DNA of 64,000 bases from Asticcacaulis solisilvae (GCF_017875235.1 NZ_JAGGMI010000011.1:123361-187360), one strand, 5' to 3'; shown: positions 36,374 through 46,872, numbered from the stretch's first letter. Program-made: numbers and translations. Notes: a model not told the origin generated them from the sequence alone.

Positions 36374-38377
36374 ATGTCAGAATTTTTGAGCCGCCGTGGC
36401 GTGCTCGGTGTATCCGCCGGCCTGACGGCGGCCGCGACCATCCCTGAACTGGCGTGGGCGCAAAGCACCGATGCCGCCGCCAAGCCATCGGCACCGACAG
36501 AACCCCGGCCCGCGGTCGCCACCTACGCCCAGACGCCCATGGTCGACCAGATCGCCCTGTCACCGGACGGCAAGCGCGTCGCCGTGGTGACCCAGAAGGA
36601 CGACACCAACTATCTCCTCTTTTTCGATGTCGCCGACCAGAAGGTAAAGACAATAGGCCTCGGCCAGGCCAAGGTCCGCGACCTGATGTGGGGCAGCAAT
36701 ACCCATGTCGTCCTGACCACTTCGGCGACCATCAGCCTGCCGATGTTCGCCGGCGGCCGCCACGAATTCTACCTTGGGCGCAGCATCGACCTGAACACGA
36801 TGAAGGTCCGCACCTTCTTCGCGCGCGAAGACAAGTATTACGGCATCGTCTTCGGCCACATGCAACGCATCAAGGTCGACGGCGAATATCGTGTGACCGC
36901 CGCGAACCGCCACATGGCCGACGGCTATGAATTCAACCTGTTCAGTTTCGGCTTCGACAGCGAAGTCGGCAAACGGCTGGTCCTGGGCAATAACGCGACC
37001 AAGGAATTCGTCGTGGCCCCCGACGGCCGGCCCGTCGCCTACGCCGATTTCGATGATGACCGCAAGCAGTGGGACCTCTACTTCAACACGGCGCTGCAAA
37101 AGGGCAAGGTCGATTTCAAGCGCGTCTACATCCAGAAGGGCGAGGCGCTCAACTACCCCGATCTGCTGGGCCTGGGCCGCGACGGCAATTCAGTGGTTAT
37201 TCGCGTCTATACCGGCGGAGACGACGACCAGATCGGCTTCCGGGAAATTTCGGCTGACGGAACCTTGAGCGAGCCACTTGATCCTGAGGGCGCCGGAAAG
37301 CCGCGCTCGGCCCTGTTCCACCCGACAACCTGGCGGCTGGCCGGCTTCAGCCGGAACGACGACTGGTTCACCGAAGAGTGGTCCGATCCTCTCATGAAGA
37401 AGCTCTACGACGCCCTCCCCCAGGTCCTGGGCCAGGGTGCGCGGACCCGCATCGCGAGCTACGCCGAAGATCCGCGCAAGATGATCGTCTACACCGAAGA
37501 CGCCCGCGATGCCGGCAGCTACTTCTTCTGCGACTTCACCAACGGCGATGTCATTTCGGTAGCGGTCAACTACCCCGATCTTCCGCAGGAATGGATCACG
37601 GAAAAGCAGGCCATAGTCTATAAGGCCGCCGACGGCCTGGAAATCCATGGCTATCTCACCCTGCCGCCCTTCAAGGAGGGCAAAAACCTGCCGCTGGTCG
37701 CCCTGCCGCACGGCGGGCCGCACGCGCGCGACCGCATCAACTTCGACTGGCAGTCCCAGGTCCTGGCGGCCCACGGCTACGCCGTGCTTCAGCCCAACTT
37801 CCGCGGCTCCAGCGGCTATGGCAGCGACTTCGCGATCGCGGGTTACGGTGAATTCGGCCGAAAGATGCAGACCGATATTTCCGATGGCGTCCGCTACCTG
37901 GCGGCCAAGGGCATTGTCGATCCCAAGCGCGTCGCCATCATGGGCGCCTCCTACGGCGGTTATGCCGCCCTGGCCGGCGCGACGCTCGATCCAGGCGTCT
38001 ATCGTTGCGCCGTCTCGGTGGCCGGCGTGACCGATCCCAGAAGCTTCATCGAATATGTCGACATGCAGACCGGCGACAGCCAGACCTCCGTCCTCTACTG
38101 GAAGCAGCTTATGGGCACGGGCCGCGAAAGCGACGGGATATCGCCCGTGAAACAAGCCGCCAAGGCCTACTGCCCCATCCTGCTCATGCACGGCAGCGAC
38201 GACACGATCGTGCCGATCGATCAGAGCAAGCGCATGGACAAGGCCCTGAAGGCCGCCGGCAAGCCGGTCGAGTTCATCACCTACAAGGGGCAGGACCACT
38301 GGGAGACGCGCGGCACGGCGCGCGTGGCGATGATGGAGGCGGCCTTGAGCTTCCTGCAAAAGCACAATCCGGCCTAG
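36374..38377 (+). CDS. S9-family prolyl oligopeptidase-like serine peptidase, exported
   Basis: Alpha/beta-hydrolase peptidase of the acylaminoacyl/prolyl oligopeptidase type. About 667 residues: N-terminal twin-arginine-like signal (SRRGVLGVSAGL, residues 5-16) and beta-propeller domain to about 410. The catalytic domain has Ser in GASYGGYAALAG near 520-532, Asp in LLMHGSDDTIVP near 607 and His in YKGQDHWE near 640. ATG 36374 has GGGGGAG upstream; the longer ORF to 36326 would bury the signal. Probably periplasmic peptide degradation. Confidence 0.9.
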   Translation: MSEFLSRRGVLGVSAGLTAAATIPELAWAQSTDAAAKPSAPTEPRPAVATYAQTPMVDQIALSPDGKRVAVVTQKDDTNYLLFFDVADQKVKTIGLGQAKVRDLMWGSNTHVVLTTSATISLPMFAGGRHEFYLGRSIDLNTMKVRTFFAREDKYYGIVFGHMQRIKVDGEYRVTAANRHMADGYEFNLFSFGFDSEVGKRLVLGNNATKEFVVAPDGRPVAYADFDDDRKQWDLYFNTALQKGKVDFKRVYIQKGEALNYPDLLGLGRDGNSVVIRVYTGGDDDQIGFREISADGTLSEPLDPEGAGKPRSALFHPTTWRLAGFSRNDDWFTEEWSDPLMKKLYDALPQVLGQGARTRIASYAEDPRKMIVYTEDARDAGSYFFCDFTNGDVISVAVNYPDLPQEWITEKQAIVYKAADGLEIHGYLTLPPFKEGKNLPLVALPHGGPHARDRINFDWQSQVLAAHGYAVLQPNFRGSSGYGSDFAIAGYGEFGRKMQTDISDGVRYLAAKGIVDPKRVAIMGASYGGYAALAGATLDPGVYRCAVSVAGVTDPRSFIEYVDMQTGDSQTSVLYWKQLMGTGRESDGISPVKQAAKAYCPILLMHGSDDTIVPIDQSKRMDKALKAAGKPVEFITYKGQDHWETRGTARVAMMEAALSFLQKHNPA

Positions 38378-38481
38378 GCGTCGCGACGAAACACAAGTTT
38401 ACTCAGACAAAAGAAGGGGTTGGCGGAAATTCTCGCGAAATTTTCTTTGTCAAACCATCGCTTAGGTGGCATGACAAACAT

Positions 38482-39282
38482 ATGAAAAAGCCGTCCGCGA
38501 CCTTGCCGCCGACCGAAGGCCGTCTGAAGGGCAGCGCCGCGCATCCCCTGCGCAGCGACCCGACCCTTTCGCAGACTCCGCCCTATCAGAACCAGGGCCG
38601 GTTGCACGGCGCCCTGGCCTACCGGCTGGGCGTCGATATCCTCAAGGGCGTCTACCAGTCGGGCGAGACCCTGCCGAACGAGATCGATTCGTCGTCGTCG
38701 CTGGATATTTCGCGTTCGGCCTATCGCGAGGCCATCCGCATCCTGGCCGCCAAGGGCATGGTCGAGAGCCGTCCCAAGACCGGCACGCGCGTCACTGAAC
38801 GGGCGCGCTGGAACCTGCTCGATCCGGAAGTGCTGGGCTGGATGTTCGACACCGAGCCAAGCCAGGACTTCATCAAGGCGTTGTTCGAACTGCGTCTGAT
38901 CACCGAACCCGCCGCGGCCGACCTGGCCGCGCAGCGCCGCACCGACGCCGATATCGCTTCCATGCGCAATTCGCTCGACATCATGGCCCGCGAGACGCTG
39001 CAGACCGAAGCCGGGCGCAAGGCCGACCGCGAGTTCCACCGCACCCTGATCGGCGCGACGCAGAACGAGGCCCTGGTCTCTCTCTCAAGCTCCATTGAGG
39101 CGGCGGTCGCGTGGACGACGCGCTATAAGGCGCGGCATAATGCCCTGACGCGCGATCCCGTCCCAGACCACGAGCGGGTATTCGACGCCATCGCGGCCGG
39201 TGACGGAAGTGCGGCGCGCTGGTGCATGGAATCACTCATCCGCATGGCGCTGCAGGACACGCAAAAGGCCGCTGCACACTGA
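38482..39282 (+). CDS. GntR-family regulator, FadR subgroup (FCD domain)
   Basis: Transcription factor likely controlling the following sugar-acid genes. 266 residues: Pro/Ser-rich N-terminus, winged helix-turn-helix (about 43-110, with LPNEIDSSSSLDISRSAYREA and a K-T-G-T-R-V wing) and C-terminal FCD ligand domain (about 120-255) with ELRLITEPAAA, DREFHRTLIGAT and DHERVFDAIAAGD metal/ligand positions. In-frame extension to 38005 is a shadow of the peptidase gene. Ligand unknown; sugar acids are usual for regulators beside IlvD/Edd dehydratases. Confidence 0.88.
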   Translation: MKKPSATLPPTEGRLKGSAAHPLRSDPTLSQTPPYQNQGRLHGALAYRLGVDILKGVYQSGETLPNEIDSSSSLDISRSAYREAIRILAAKGMVESRPKTGTRVTERARWNLLDPEVLGWMFDTEPSQDFIKALFELRLITEPAAADLAAQRRTDADIASMRNSLDIMARETLQTEAGRKADREFHRTLIGATQNEALVSLSSSIEAAVAWTTRYKARHNALTRDPVPDHERVFDAIAAGDGSAARWCMESLIRMALQDTQKAAAH

Positions 39283-39338
39283 GATTTGCGCGAAAATCTC
39301 AAAAAGCGATGCCAAACGGCGATATGTAGTATTTTTAT

Positions 39339-39352
39339 ATTGTCTGACCAAT
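39339..39352. promoter_or_regulatory. Possible GntR/FadR-type operator before galM
   Basis: ATTGTCTGACCAAT resembles the symmetric ATTGGTCTGACCAAT pattern typical of FadR-subgroup sites but lacks one base in the left half. It lies 69 bases before the lipoprotein epimerase start and just after an A+T-rich stretch. Weak evidence. Confidence 0.35.
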
Positions 39353-39420
39353 TAGCCGGGGTTATGACGTGACTTCGCCCGCCGGAAGAGCGGAGCGCAA
39401 TCTCAAGGAGTGACCGCACC

Positions 39421-40611
39421 ATGATGATGACCTCCACCTCAGCCTTCAGGAAGGCTGCCCTTGTCGGCACGCTCAGCGCCCTGATCGCGCTCGGCGCCTG
39501 CTCGAAGCCGGCGGAAAAGACCGAAGCCGCCGCGGGCGCCACGGCCACGCAGGCCGAATGGGGCGCGCTGTCCGACGGCACCAAGGTCCAGGCCGTTGAA
39601 CTGAAGAATTCCAAGGGCGTCACCGCCCGCGTCATCTCCTACGGCGCCACGCTGCAGGACCTGATGGTCCCGGACAAGGACGGCAAGGCCGCCGACATTG
39701 TCATCGGCTATGACAATATCGAAGGCTATGAAAAGACCCCGAACTACACGGGCGTCACCGTCGGCCGCTACGCCAACCGCATCGCCGGCGGCAAGTTTAC
39801 CCTCGACGGCAAGACCTATACGCTGGCCAAAAACAACAATGGCGCCACGGCGCTGCATGGCGGCGTCAAGGGCTGGGACAAGCGTAACTGGACGATCAAG
39901 GACGTGAAGTCGGGCGGCGATGCCGCTTCGGTCACCCTGCAATACGTCTCGCCGGACGGCGAAGAAGGCTACCCCGGCACGGTGACCGCCGAAGTTACCT
40001 ATACGCTCAATGAAAACAACGACCTGACCGTCTCTTACAAGGCCACGACCGACAAGCCGACCGTGGTCAACATGACCAACCACTCCTTGTTCAACCTCGG
40101 TGGCATTCCGGCGACGCGCCCGGCGACCGACGCGATGCTCAAGATCGAATCCGACGCCATCCTGGCCGTCGACAAGGTGCTGATCCCGAACGCCGAACTG
40201 CCGGTCAAGGGCACGCCGTTCGACTTCAATACGCCGGCGCTTATCTCCGAGCGCATCACGTCGAACCACCCGCAGATCGTCATCGGTAACCAGGGCATCG
40301 ACCATAACTACATCATCCGTGGCGGTGTCACGGCGACGCCGAAGCTGGCCGTCACCATCGAGGACAAGACCTCGGGCCGCGGCATGACCATCTCGACGAC
40401 CGAACCGGGCATCCAGATGTACACCGGCAACTTCCTGGACGGCACCATCGCCGGCAAGGGCGGCCAGAAGCTGACCAAGTACCAGGCCGTCGCCTTCGAA
40501 GCCCAGCGCTATCCGGATAGCCCGAACCAGCCGAAGTTCCCGACCACGCGTCTCGATCCGGGCCAGACCTATACCCAAACCACCGTCCACCACTTCTACA
40601 CCGTAAAGTAA
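39421..40611 (+). CDS. galM: Aldose 1-epimerase (mutarotase), predicted lipoprotein
   Basis: Interconverts alpha and beta anomers of aldoses. 396 residues. Unlike cytosolic GalM it begins with a lipoprotein signal (TLSALIALGAC, Cys near 24) followed by an Ala/Glu-rich spacer. Catalytic features are VGRYANRIAGGKF (about 115), NNNGATALHGGVKGWDK (about 138-154, His), MTNHSLFNLGG (about 217) and C-terminal Glu in YQAVAFEAQRYPDSPNQP near 360. AAGGAG precedes ATG. Likely acts on sugars in the periplasm. Twelve bases before the dehydratase gene. Confidence 0.92.
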   Translation: MMMTSTSAFRKAALVGTLSALIALGACSKPAEKTEAAAGATATQAEWGALSDGTKVQAVELKNSKGVTARVISYGATLQDLMVPDKDGKAADIVIGYDNIEGYEKTPNYTGVTVGRYANRIAGGKFTLDGKTYTLAKNNNGATALHGGVKGWDKRNWTIKDVKSGGDAASVTLQYVSPDGEEGYPGTVTAEVTYTLNENNDLTVSYKATTDKPTVVNMTNHSLFNLGGIPATRPATDAMLKIESDAILAVDKVLIPNAELPVKGTPFDFNTPALISERITSNHPQIVIGNQGIDHNYIIRGGVTATPKLAVTIEDKTSGRGMTISTTEPGIQMYTGNFLDGTIAGKGGQKLTKYQAVAFEAQRYPDSPNQPKFPTTRLDPGQTYTQTTVHHFYTVK

Positions 40612-40623
40612 GTCCGACATCTG

Positions 40624-42438
40624 ATGACCTCCTCCAGCAAGCCCTCGCGCACGCCCAAGGTTCCTTTGCGTTCGCGCGCGTGGTTCGACAATCCGTCGAA
40701 CGCCGACATGACCGCGCTCTATCTTGAGCGTTATCTCAACTTCGGCCTGTCGCTGGAGGAGCTTCAGTCAGGCAAGCCGATTATCGGCATCGCCCAGACC
40801 GGCTCGGACCTCAGCCCCTGTAACCGCCACCACCTCGCCCTTGCCGACCGCATCCGCGACGGCATCCGCGAGGCTGGCGGCATTCCGCTGGAATTCCCGG
40901 TTCACCCGATCCAGGAAACCGGCAAGCGCCCGACCGCGGGCCTCGACCGCAACCTGGCCTATATCGGCCTGGTCGAAGTCCTGTACGGCTATCCACTGGA
41001 CGGCGTTGTCCTGACCATTGGCTGCGACAAGACCACGCCCGCCTGCCTGATGGCGGCGGCGACCGTTAACATCCCGGCCATTGCCTTGAGCGTCGGCCCG
41101 ATGCTGAACGGCTGGTACAAGGGTCAGCGCACCGGCTCCGGCACCATCGTCTGGAAGGCGCGCGAACTGCTGGCCGCCGGCGAGATCGACTATCAGGGCT
41201 TCATCAAGCTGGTGGCGTCTTCTGCGCCGTCGACCGGCTACTGCAACACCATGGGCACGGCGACGACGATGAACAGCCTGGCCGAAGCGCTCGGCATGCA
41301 GTTGCCCTATTCGGCTGCCATCCCGGCGCCGCACCGCGACCGCCAGGAATGCGCCTACAAGACCGGCCTGCGCATTGTCGACATGGTCTATGAAGACCTG
41401 AAGCCGTCGGACATCCTGACCAAGGACGCCTTTATCAACGCCATCCGCGTTAACTCGGCCATCGGCGGCTCGACCAACGCCCCGATCCACCTCAACGCCT
41501 TGGCGCGCCACATCGGCGTCGACCTGAAGGTCGAGGAATGGCAGGAATACGGTGAGGAAATCCCCTTGCTGGTCAACCTGATGCCCGCCGGTGAATATCT
41601 CGGCGAAGACTATCACCATGCCGGCGGCGTGCCCGCCGTCGTCAAGCAGCTGATGAACCAGGGCCTGATCAGGGAAGACGCCCTGACCGCCAATGGCAAG
41701 ACGATCGGCGAGAACTGCAGGGACGCGGTCACCGAAGACGTCAATGTCATCAAGCCGTTCGACCAGCCGCTGAAGACCCGCGCCGGCTTCCGCGTCCTGT
41801 CCGGCAACCTGTTCGATTCGGCCGTGATGAAGGTCAGCGTCATTTCGCCGGAATTCCGAGAACGCTACCTGTCGAACCCGAACGATCCGGAGGCCTTTGT
41901 CGGCCGCGCCGTCGTCTTCGACGGTCCGGAAGACTATCACCACCGCATCGACGACGAGAGCCTCGGCATCGACGAGAACTGCATCCTGTTCATGCGCGGC
42001 GCCGGTCCGGTCGGCTATCCGGGCGCGGCCGAAGTCGTCAACATGCGCGCCCCGACCTACCTCATCAAGCGCGGCGTCACCAGCCTGGCCTGTATCGGCG
42101 ATGGCCGCCAGTCGGGCACCTCGGGTTCGCCGTCGATCCTGAATGCATCGCCGGAAGCGGCGGCGGGCGGCAACCTGGCTCTGCTCAAGACCGGCGACAG
42201 CGTCCGCGTCGACCTGAACAAGGGCACGGTCAATGTCCAGATCAGCGACGAAGAGCTGAAGGCGCGCCGCGATGCGCTCGAAGCCGCCGGCGGCTACCAG
42301 TATCCGAAGAGCCAGACGCCGTGGCAGGCCATGCAGCGTGCCAATGTCGGCCAGATGGGCTCGGGCGCCTGCCTGGAGGACGCGGTGGACTTCCAGCGCA
42401 TCGCCCAGACCATGGGCCTGCCCCGCGACAACCACTAA
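40624..42438 (+). CDS. IlvD/Edd-family sugar-acid dehydratase (xylonate/arabonate type)
   Basis: Fe-S dependent dehydratase forming 2-keto-3-deoxy sugar acids. 604 residues. Family cysteines: [16 protein letters not shown] (about 64), [12 protein letters not shown] (about 137-148) and [15 protein letters not shown] (about 208-222). [21 protein letters not shown] at the N-terminus is the signature of the sugar-acid branch (as in Caulobacter XylD) rather than branched-chain IlvD. Co-transcribed with galM and followed by a terminator. Substrate could be xylonate, arabonate or galactonate; no aldolase or dehydrogenase partner is in the window. Confidence 0.88.
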   Translation: MTSSSKPSRTPKVPLRSRAWFDNPSNADMTALYLERYLNFGLSLEELQSGKPIIGIAQTGSDLSPCNRHHLALADRIRDGIREAGGIPLEFPVHPIQETGKRPTAGLDRNLAYIGLVEVLYGYPLDGVVLTIGCDKTTPACLMAAATVNIPAIALSVGPMLNGWYKGQRTGSGTIVWKARELLAAGEIDYQGFIKLVASSAPSTGYCNTMGTATTMNSLAEALGMQLPYSAAIPAPHRDRQECAYKTGLRIVDMVYEDLKPSDILTKDAFINAIRVNSAIGGSTNAPIHLNALARHIGVDLKVEEWQEYGEEIPLLVNLMPAGEYLGEDYHHAGGVPAVVKQLMNQGLIREDALTANGKTIGENCRDAVTEDVNVIKPFDQPLKTRAGFRVLSGNLFDSAVMKVSVISPEFRERYLSNPNDPEAFVGRAVVFDGPEDYHHRIDDESLGIDENCILFMRGAGPVGYPGAAEVVNMRAPTYLIKRGVTSLACIGDGRQSGTSGSPSILNASPEAAAGGNLALLKTGDSVRVDLNKGTVNVQISDEELKARRDALEAAGGYQYPKSQTPWQAMQRANVGQMGSGACLEDAVDFQRIAQTMGLPRDNH

Positions 42439-42462
42439 GGTTTTCGGTTATATCCAATCGAC

Positions 42463-42503
42463 AAAAAAGCCCTTTCCGTTCGCGGGAGGGGCTTTTGCTT
42501 TTC
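42463..42503 (+). terminator. Intrinsic terminator of the galM-dehydratase operon
   Basis: AAAAAAGCCCTTTCC pairs with GGGAGGGGCTTTT around a GTTCGC loop, followed by GCTTTT. Lies 25 bases after the dehydratase stop and just before Repeat A. Confidence 0.75.
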
Positions 42504-42504
42504 C

Positions 42505-42664
42505 TCCTCCCCGCTCGCGGGGAGAAGGTGGCCGATAGGCCGGATGAGGGGCAGCCTCAGCTATTAATTGACTCATGGCTGTCCGATGACCACTCAAGGT
42601 CTTGTTCCGACTACAGCTAGCCCCTCACCCTAACCCTCTCCCCGTAAACGGGGAGAGGGGATTA
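42505..42664. repeat. Repeat A copy upstream of nhaA
   Basis: Left half: hairpin CTCCCCGCTCGCGGGGAG then AAGGTGGCC and GGATGAGGGGC. Right half: GCCCCTCACCCTAACCC and hairpin CTCTCCCCGT/ACGGGGAGAG, ending GGGGATTA (42656-42663). About 58 bases of unique sequence separate the halves. Confidence 0.9.
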
Positions 42665-42730
42665 CAGGTCGATTTTGCGTGTGTGCCGGGCAAAAATCCC
42701 TATGGTAACGCCATGAGAGGAGTCGCCAGC

Positions 42731-43921
42731 ATGATCCGCAAGACCGTAAGCATGACCGCCGCTTTCCTGAACAGCGAAGCAGCGGGCGGGATCATTCTCA
42801 TGGCCGCCGCAGCAGCAGCCATGGCGATCGCCAATTCGCCGTGGGCCGAAACCTATTTTCACACGCTTCACATCTATGTCGGTGGCCTGAGCCTCCTGCA
42901 CTGGATCAACGACGCCCTGATGGCCGTCTTCTTCCTGATGGTCGGATTGGAGATCAAGCGCGAGATGCTGACCGGGCAGTTGTCCGACTGGCCACGCCGG
43001 GCGCTTCCCGGCATCGCGGCGGCGGGCGGGGTGATCGTGCCGGCGCTGATCTACCTGCTGTTCAATCGCACCTCACCGGAGTCGTTACGCGGCTGGGCGA
43101 TACCTACCGCGACCGATATCGCCTTCGCCCTGGGTGTCCTGGCGCTTCTGGGGTCGCGCGTGCCTGTGGCGCTGAAGGTTTTCCTGACCGCCCTGGCCAT
43201 CATCGACGACCTGGCCGCCGTCGTCGTTATCGCCGTCTTCTATACGGCCGACCTGTCCCTGTTGTGGCTGGGCTGCGCCGTCGCCGGCCTGGCGGTCCTG
43301 CTGCTCTTCAACCTCCTGAAGGTCAAGGCGCTGTGGCTTTATCTGGCTGTCGGCGCCCTTGTCTGGTTCTTTGTCCTCAAGTCCGGCATCCACGCAACCC
43401 TCGCGGGTGTGGCGACGGCTCTGTTCATACCGCTGCACACGCATAAGGGGCAGGAGGATGACCACCATTCGCCACTGGTCCGGTTGGAGCACGCCCTGCA
43501 CAAACCGGTGGCCTTTCTGATCGTCCCCATATTCGGTTTTGCCAATGCCGGCGTTTCGCTGGCGGGATTTACGCCGGACATGTTGCTGACCCCCATACCG
43601 CTTGGCATCGCGGCCGGCCTGTTCTTCGGCAAGCAGGTGGGCGTGTTCGCGGCGTCATGGCTGGCAATCCGGCTCAGGCTGGCGCGCCTGCCCGACGGCA
43701 CGACCTGGCCGCAGCTTTATGCGGTATCGGTCCTGACCGGCATCGGCTTCACCATGAGCCTGTTCATCGGGCTTCTCGCCTTCCCGACAGCCCCGCAAGC
43801 ACAGGACGCCGTCAAGATCGGCGTCCTGTGCGGTTCGCTTGCTTCGGGCCTTGCCGGCTATCTGCTGTTTTGCCTTATCAGGCCAGGTCTTGCTAAAGGA
43901 GGCGGCCGGCGATCCAGCTGA
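42731..43921 (+). CDS. nhaA: Na+/H+ antiporter NhaA
   Basis: Electrogenic sodium/proton antiporter of the inner membrane, for pH and salt homeostasis. About 396 residues, normal length, with 12 TMs. The unwound-helix region [19 protein letters not shown] near 120-138 and the ion-binding Asp pair in [18 protein letters not shown] near 155-172 are intact; [15 protein letters not shown] near 338 is the C-terminal motif. ATG 42731 is chosen because GAGAGGAG lies 8 bases upstream; longer starts run into Repeat A. Overlaps the convergent hydrolase gene by 29 bases. Confidence 0.96.
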   Translation: MIRKTVSMTAAFLNSEAAGGIILMAAAAAAMAIANSPWAETYFHTLHIYVGGLSLLHWINDALMAVFFLMVGLEIKREMLTGQLSDWPRRALPGIAAAGGVIVPALIYLLFNRTSPESLRGWAIPTATDIAFALGVLALLGSRVPVALKVFLTALAIIDDLAAVVVIAVFYTADLSLLWLGCAVAGLAVLLLFNLLKVKALWLYLAVGALVWFFVLKSGIHATLAGVATALFIPLHTHKGQEDDHHSPLVRLEHALHKPVAFLIVPIFGFANAGVSLAGFTPDMLLTPIPLGIAAGLFFGKQVGVFAASWLAIRLRLARLPDGTTWPQLYAVSVLTGIGFTMSLFIGLLAFPTAPQAQDAVKIGVLCGSLASGLAGYLLFCLIRPGLAKGGGRRSS

Positions 43922-44741
43922 TCGTCTCGGCCGCCACCTTTTCGCGGCCGGTATCGGCGAACAGGTCGTGGTAGTGGTCTTCGTACAGCTTCAGCGTCTT
44001 GTCCTTCGCACCGGAGTTTTTATAGAATTCCTTACTGCCGGCCGGCAGGGTCGCCTTGTCGGACGTACCATGCATGATCAGGGTCGGCACGGTAATCCGC
44101 CCAAACGAGACGCGCAGGCGATCCCCGCCCCGCACCATCTCAGCCACGGTTTTGAGGCATTGCGTTTCGTTCAGGGTCAAGGGATCGCTGTTCAGCTGCC
44201 GAACCATTTCGGGATCGCGCGAGAAGTGGGCATTGTTGAGTTTCAACGCCGGCGCCTTAGGCAGGAAGGCGCTGAGGAACTTGACAATAGCCAGGCCTCC
44301 CGGCGGCGCCGGCACGCGATAGGCAAAGCTTTCGCAGATAAAGCCCTTCACCTTGTCCTGGTTGTCGAGGACATAGGCGGCGCTGACCACGCCACCGGCG
44401 CTGTGGCCCAGGACGAAGAGCGGCAGGCCCGGATGCCGCGCGATGGCGATATCGGCCACGCCCGCGACGTCGGCGACATAGTCGCTGAACCGGTCGACCC
44501 AGAACCGCTCGCCGTCGGATCGGCCGCGTCCGCGCATGTCGCCGGCATAGACCGCAAATCCGGCCAGAATAAGCTGTTGCGCCAGCCAGCCGTATTGACC
44601 GCTGTGCGAATTGAAGCCGTGGCACAGGAGGACAACGCCGCGCGGCGTGCCCGTGGGCAACCATGACCGGTAAAATATCTTCAGATTGTCCTGGCTGATA
44701 TAGGTCGCCCCGGTTGTCGGGATCGCAAGGGTATCGGGCAT
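43893..44741 (-). CDS. Alpha/beta hydrolase (monoacylglycerol lipase-like)
   Basis: Serine hydrolase of the Hydrolase_4/lysophospholipase group. 282 residues. Oxyanion region [15 protein letters not shown] near 38-52, [12 protein letters not shown] near 68, nucleophile in [14 protein letters not shown] near 108-121, acid in [12 protein letters not shown] near 222 and His in [11 protein letters not shown] near 252. Cytosolic, no signal. Natural substrate unknown. Single gene. Confidence 0.88.
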   Translation of the reverse strand: MPDTLAIPTTGATYISQDNLKIFYRSWLPTGTPRGVVLLCHGFNSHSGQYGWLAQQLILAGFAVYAGDMRGRGRSDGERFWVDRFSDYVADVAGVADIAIARHPGLPLFVLGHSAGGVVSAAYVLDNQDKVKGFICESFAYRVPAPPGGLAIVKFLSAFLPKAPALKLNNAHFSRDPEMVRQLNSDPLTLNETQCLKTVAEMVRGGDRLRVSFGRITVPTLIMHGTSDKATLPAGSKEFYKNSGAKDKTLKLYEDHYHDLFADTGREKVAAETISWIAGRLL

Positions 44742-45281
44742 GCTCGTCTCCGTTCACTCGGTTAAAGAAAACCCCGGTCGGGGCGGTACGAGGACTTGAG
44801 AATTCGGAATCGGAATAATTTCGGGGATCCGAACCAGGCTTTTGCTTCAGCGGGATATGTGGGCCGCAAACCGTTCGGAGATACAGGCCTTATCGCGCTA
44901 ACGCGGCACGCAATTAAAGCGCGGCCTATATGCCGCCATGCTCCCCCTGTGCGGATTTTTTACCCGCGTAGGTTTAACTATGCGCCTGATTAACCAAGCG
45001 CGCAAGTATCGCCTGTCAAATTGTACCGGGAGACTGCGCCTGCCCTAACCCGGAAAAATGCCCAGGGAAATATCCGCTCACAATTCCCGCCATGCGGTAT
45101 TTTGGCCTGATCATGGGCGTGAGGTGGTTTTACCAGTAAAACAACTGTATGATTTATTACACTATTTTTGTTTTTAATTTGTCTTGCCACCGGTGTCATT
45201 TCCTGGCTAGTATGCAGCCATAAAAAAACAGGTTACACCTGGGTTAAAGGCCAACAGAAGTTGCTATTATAGGGAAAACGA
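44742..45281. other. 540-base intergenic region before the MFS gene
   Basis: Divergent promoter region between the hydrolase (minus) and the transporter (plus). Base composition becomes A+T-rich from about 45120. No supportable ORF. It contains the palindrome at 45127-45142 and A+T-rich stretches (45145-45185) suitable for a promoter. Confidence 0.5.
45127..45142. promoter_or_regulatory. Candidate operator of the MFS transporter gene
   Basis: Perfect palindrome GTTTTAC-CA-GTAAAAC, 139 bases before the transporter start and directly before an A+T-rich stretch. The form is typical of LacI or GntR-family sites that control sugar uptake genes. No regulator is adjacent. Confidence 0.5.
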
Positions 45282-46625
45282 ATGCCGCAGGACTCCGCCG
45301 CCGCGTCATCGCTAAAACCGGGCAAGTACAGATGGGTTATCTGTATCCTGCTGCTGGTGGCGATGGTCATCAACTACACCCACCGTCAGACCTTCGCGCT
45401 CCTGAAGGACACGGTCGGCCCTGAACAGGGCTGGACCGAACAGACCTACGCGGATATCGTCTTCTGGTTCCAGACGGCCTACGCCATCGGCTATGTCACC
45501 TTCGGCGGCGTTATCGACCGCATCGGCGCCCGCGCCGGCTATGGCATCGCCTTCGCCATCTGGACGGTCGCCCATACCCTGACGGGCTTCGTGGGCAACG
45601 CCATGCAGTTCATGGTCGCCCGCTTTGCGCTGGGCATAGGTGAATCGGGCGCCTTCCCGGCCAGCCTCAAGGCAATCGCCGAATGGTTCCCGCAAAAGGA
45701 ACGGGCGCTTGCCGTCGGCATCTTCAATGCCGGCTCGAACCTCGGCGCCATCGTCGCGCCGTTCGCCGTCCCGCTGATTACCTTGGCCAGCGTCAACATG
45801 ACCTTCGGCAGCTACCACGTCCAGATGGACGGCCTCGGCTGGGGCTGGCGCGCCACCTTCTTCGTCACCGGCATCGGCAGCATGATCTGGCTTCTGGCGT
45901 GGTGGCTTATGTACCGCAAGCCCCAGGAGCACCCCAAGGTCAACGCCGCCGAACTGGCCCTGATCGAAAGCGATCCTGCCGACAAGACGGCCAAGGTGCC
46001 GTGGAGCAAGGTCATCATGGTCAAGGAAACCTGGATGTTCGCCATCGGCAAGTTCCTGATCGACCCGATCTGGTGGGTGTGGCTGTTCTGGCTGCCCGAC
46101 CTGCTGAAAAAGAACTACGGCCTCGACCTGTCCAGCTTCGGCCTGCCCATCATCGCCATCTACCTGATGTCCGACGTGGGCTCGGTGGCCGGCGGCTGGC
46201 TGTCCTCGACTCTGCTCAAGGCCGGTATCAGCGTCAACCTGTCGCGCAAGCTGACCCTGTTCATCTTCGCCCTGTTCGTCATGCCGGTCTTCCTGCTCGA
46301 CGGCGTCAAGGACCTGTGGACCGCCGTCCTGATCATCGGCATCGCCACCGCCGCCCACCAGGCCTTCTCGGCCAATCTCTACACCCTGCCGACGGACACC
46401 GTGCCGCGCGCCGCCATCGGCTCGATCATCGGCTTCGGCGGCATGTGTGGCGCCATCGGCGGCATGCTGATGTCGAAGAATGTCGGCTTCATCCTGGAAA
46501 CGACCGGCTCCTACAAGACGATCTTCTGGATCGCCGGTTCGGTCTACCTGATCGCCGTGATCGCCATTCACCTGATCAGCCCGAAGCTGGAACGCACCAC
46601 CAAGCTGGACGGCGTCGCCTCCTAA
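45282..46625 (+). CDS. MFS transporter, hexuronate/sugar-acid (ExuT-like) type
   Basis: Proton-coupled uptake of hexuronates or related sugar acids. 447 residues, 12 TMs. NYTHRQTFALLKDTV near TM1 is the anion:cation symporter signature (usually N-Y-x-D-R), GGVIDRIGARAGYG is the MFS loop 2-3 motif, and GIGESGAFPASLKAIAEWFP near 118-137 is typical of ExuT/GudP. Its likely partner is the GntR-galM-dehydratase group 3 kb upstream. Followed by a strong terminator. Confidence 0.88.
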   Translation: MPQDSAAASSLKPGKYRWVICILLLVAMVINYTHRQTFALLKDTVGPEQGWTEQTYADIVFWFQTAYAIGYVTFGGVIDRIGARAGYGIAFAIWTVAHTLTGFVGNAMQFMVARFALGIGESGAFPASLKAIAEWFPQKERALAVGIFNAGSNLGAIVAPFAVPLITLASVNMTFGSYHVQMDGLGWGWRATFFVTGIGSMIWLLAWWLMYRKPQEHPKVNAAELALIESDPADKTAKVPWSKVIMVKETWMFAIGKFLIDPIWWVWLFWLPDLLKKNYGLDLSSFGLPIIAIYLMSDVGSVAGGWLSSTLLKAGISVNLSRKLTLFIFALFVMPVFLLDGVKDLWTAVLIIGIATAAHQAFSANLYTLPTDTVPRAAIGSIIGFGGMCGAIGGMLMSKNVGFILETTGSYKTIFWIAGSVYLIAVIAIHLISPKLERTTKLDGVAS

Positions 46626-46651
46626 GGCTTTCGCCCCCGCTGAGTACCAAG

Positions 46652-46684
46652 ACCCGGATCGTCCCGCGCGATCCGGGTTTTTTG
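46652..46684 (+). terminator. Intrinsic terminator of the MFS gene
   Basis: ACCCGGATCG (46652-46661) pairs with CGATCCGGGT (46669-46678), 7-base loop, followed by a run of six T. Confidence 0.93.
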
Positions 46685-46710
46685 TATCTCGCTGGCCGGG
46701 ACGCGCCTGG

Positions 46711-46812
46711 AGCATGATGCGTTTAAGTCGCACCGCATCATGCTCTAGGTTTTTGTTTTATTGCGATATTTGGCCAAAAGCCGCTGCACACTTTTTGGCA
46801 TATCGCTCTAAC
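46711..46812. repeat. Repeat B copy
   Basis: First hairpin AGCATGATGCG/CGCATCATGCT (46712-46743), then GTTTTTGTTTTATTGCGATAT and the complementary TTTGGCATATCGCTCTA arm. Lies between a terminator and the GTG of the HAMP gene. Confidence 0.9.
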
Positions 46813-46872
46813 ATTTTGCTTATCATTTCGCGTTATGCTGACAGGACAGACCCGTCTGCAGGGAGCGTACCC

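Noticed and set aside
38005..38481. N-terminal extension of the GntR regulator to 38005
   Set aside because: It is an out-of-frame shadow of the S9 peptidase gene; the regulator fold begins only after ATG 38482.
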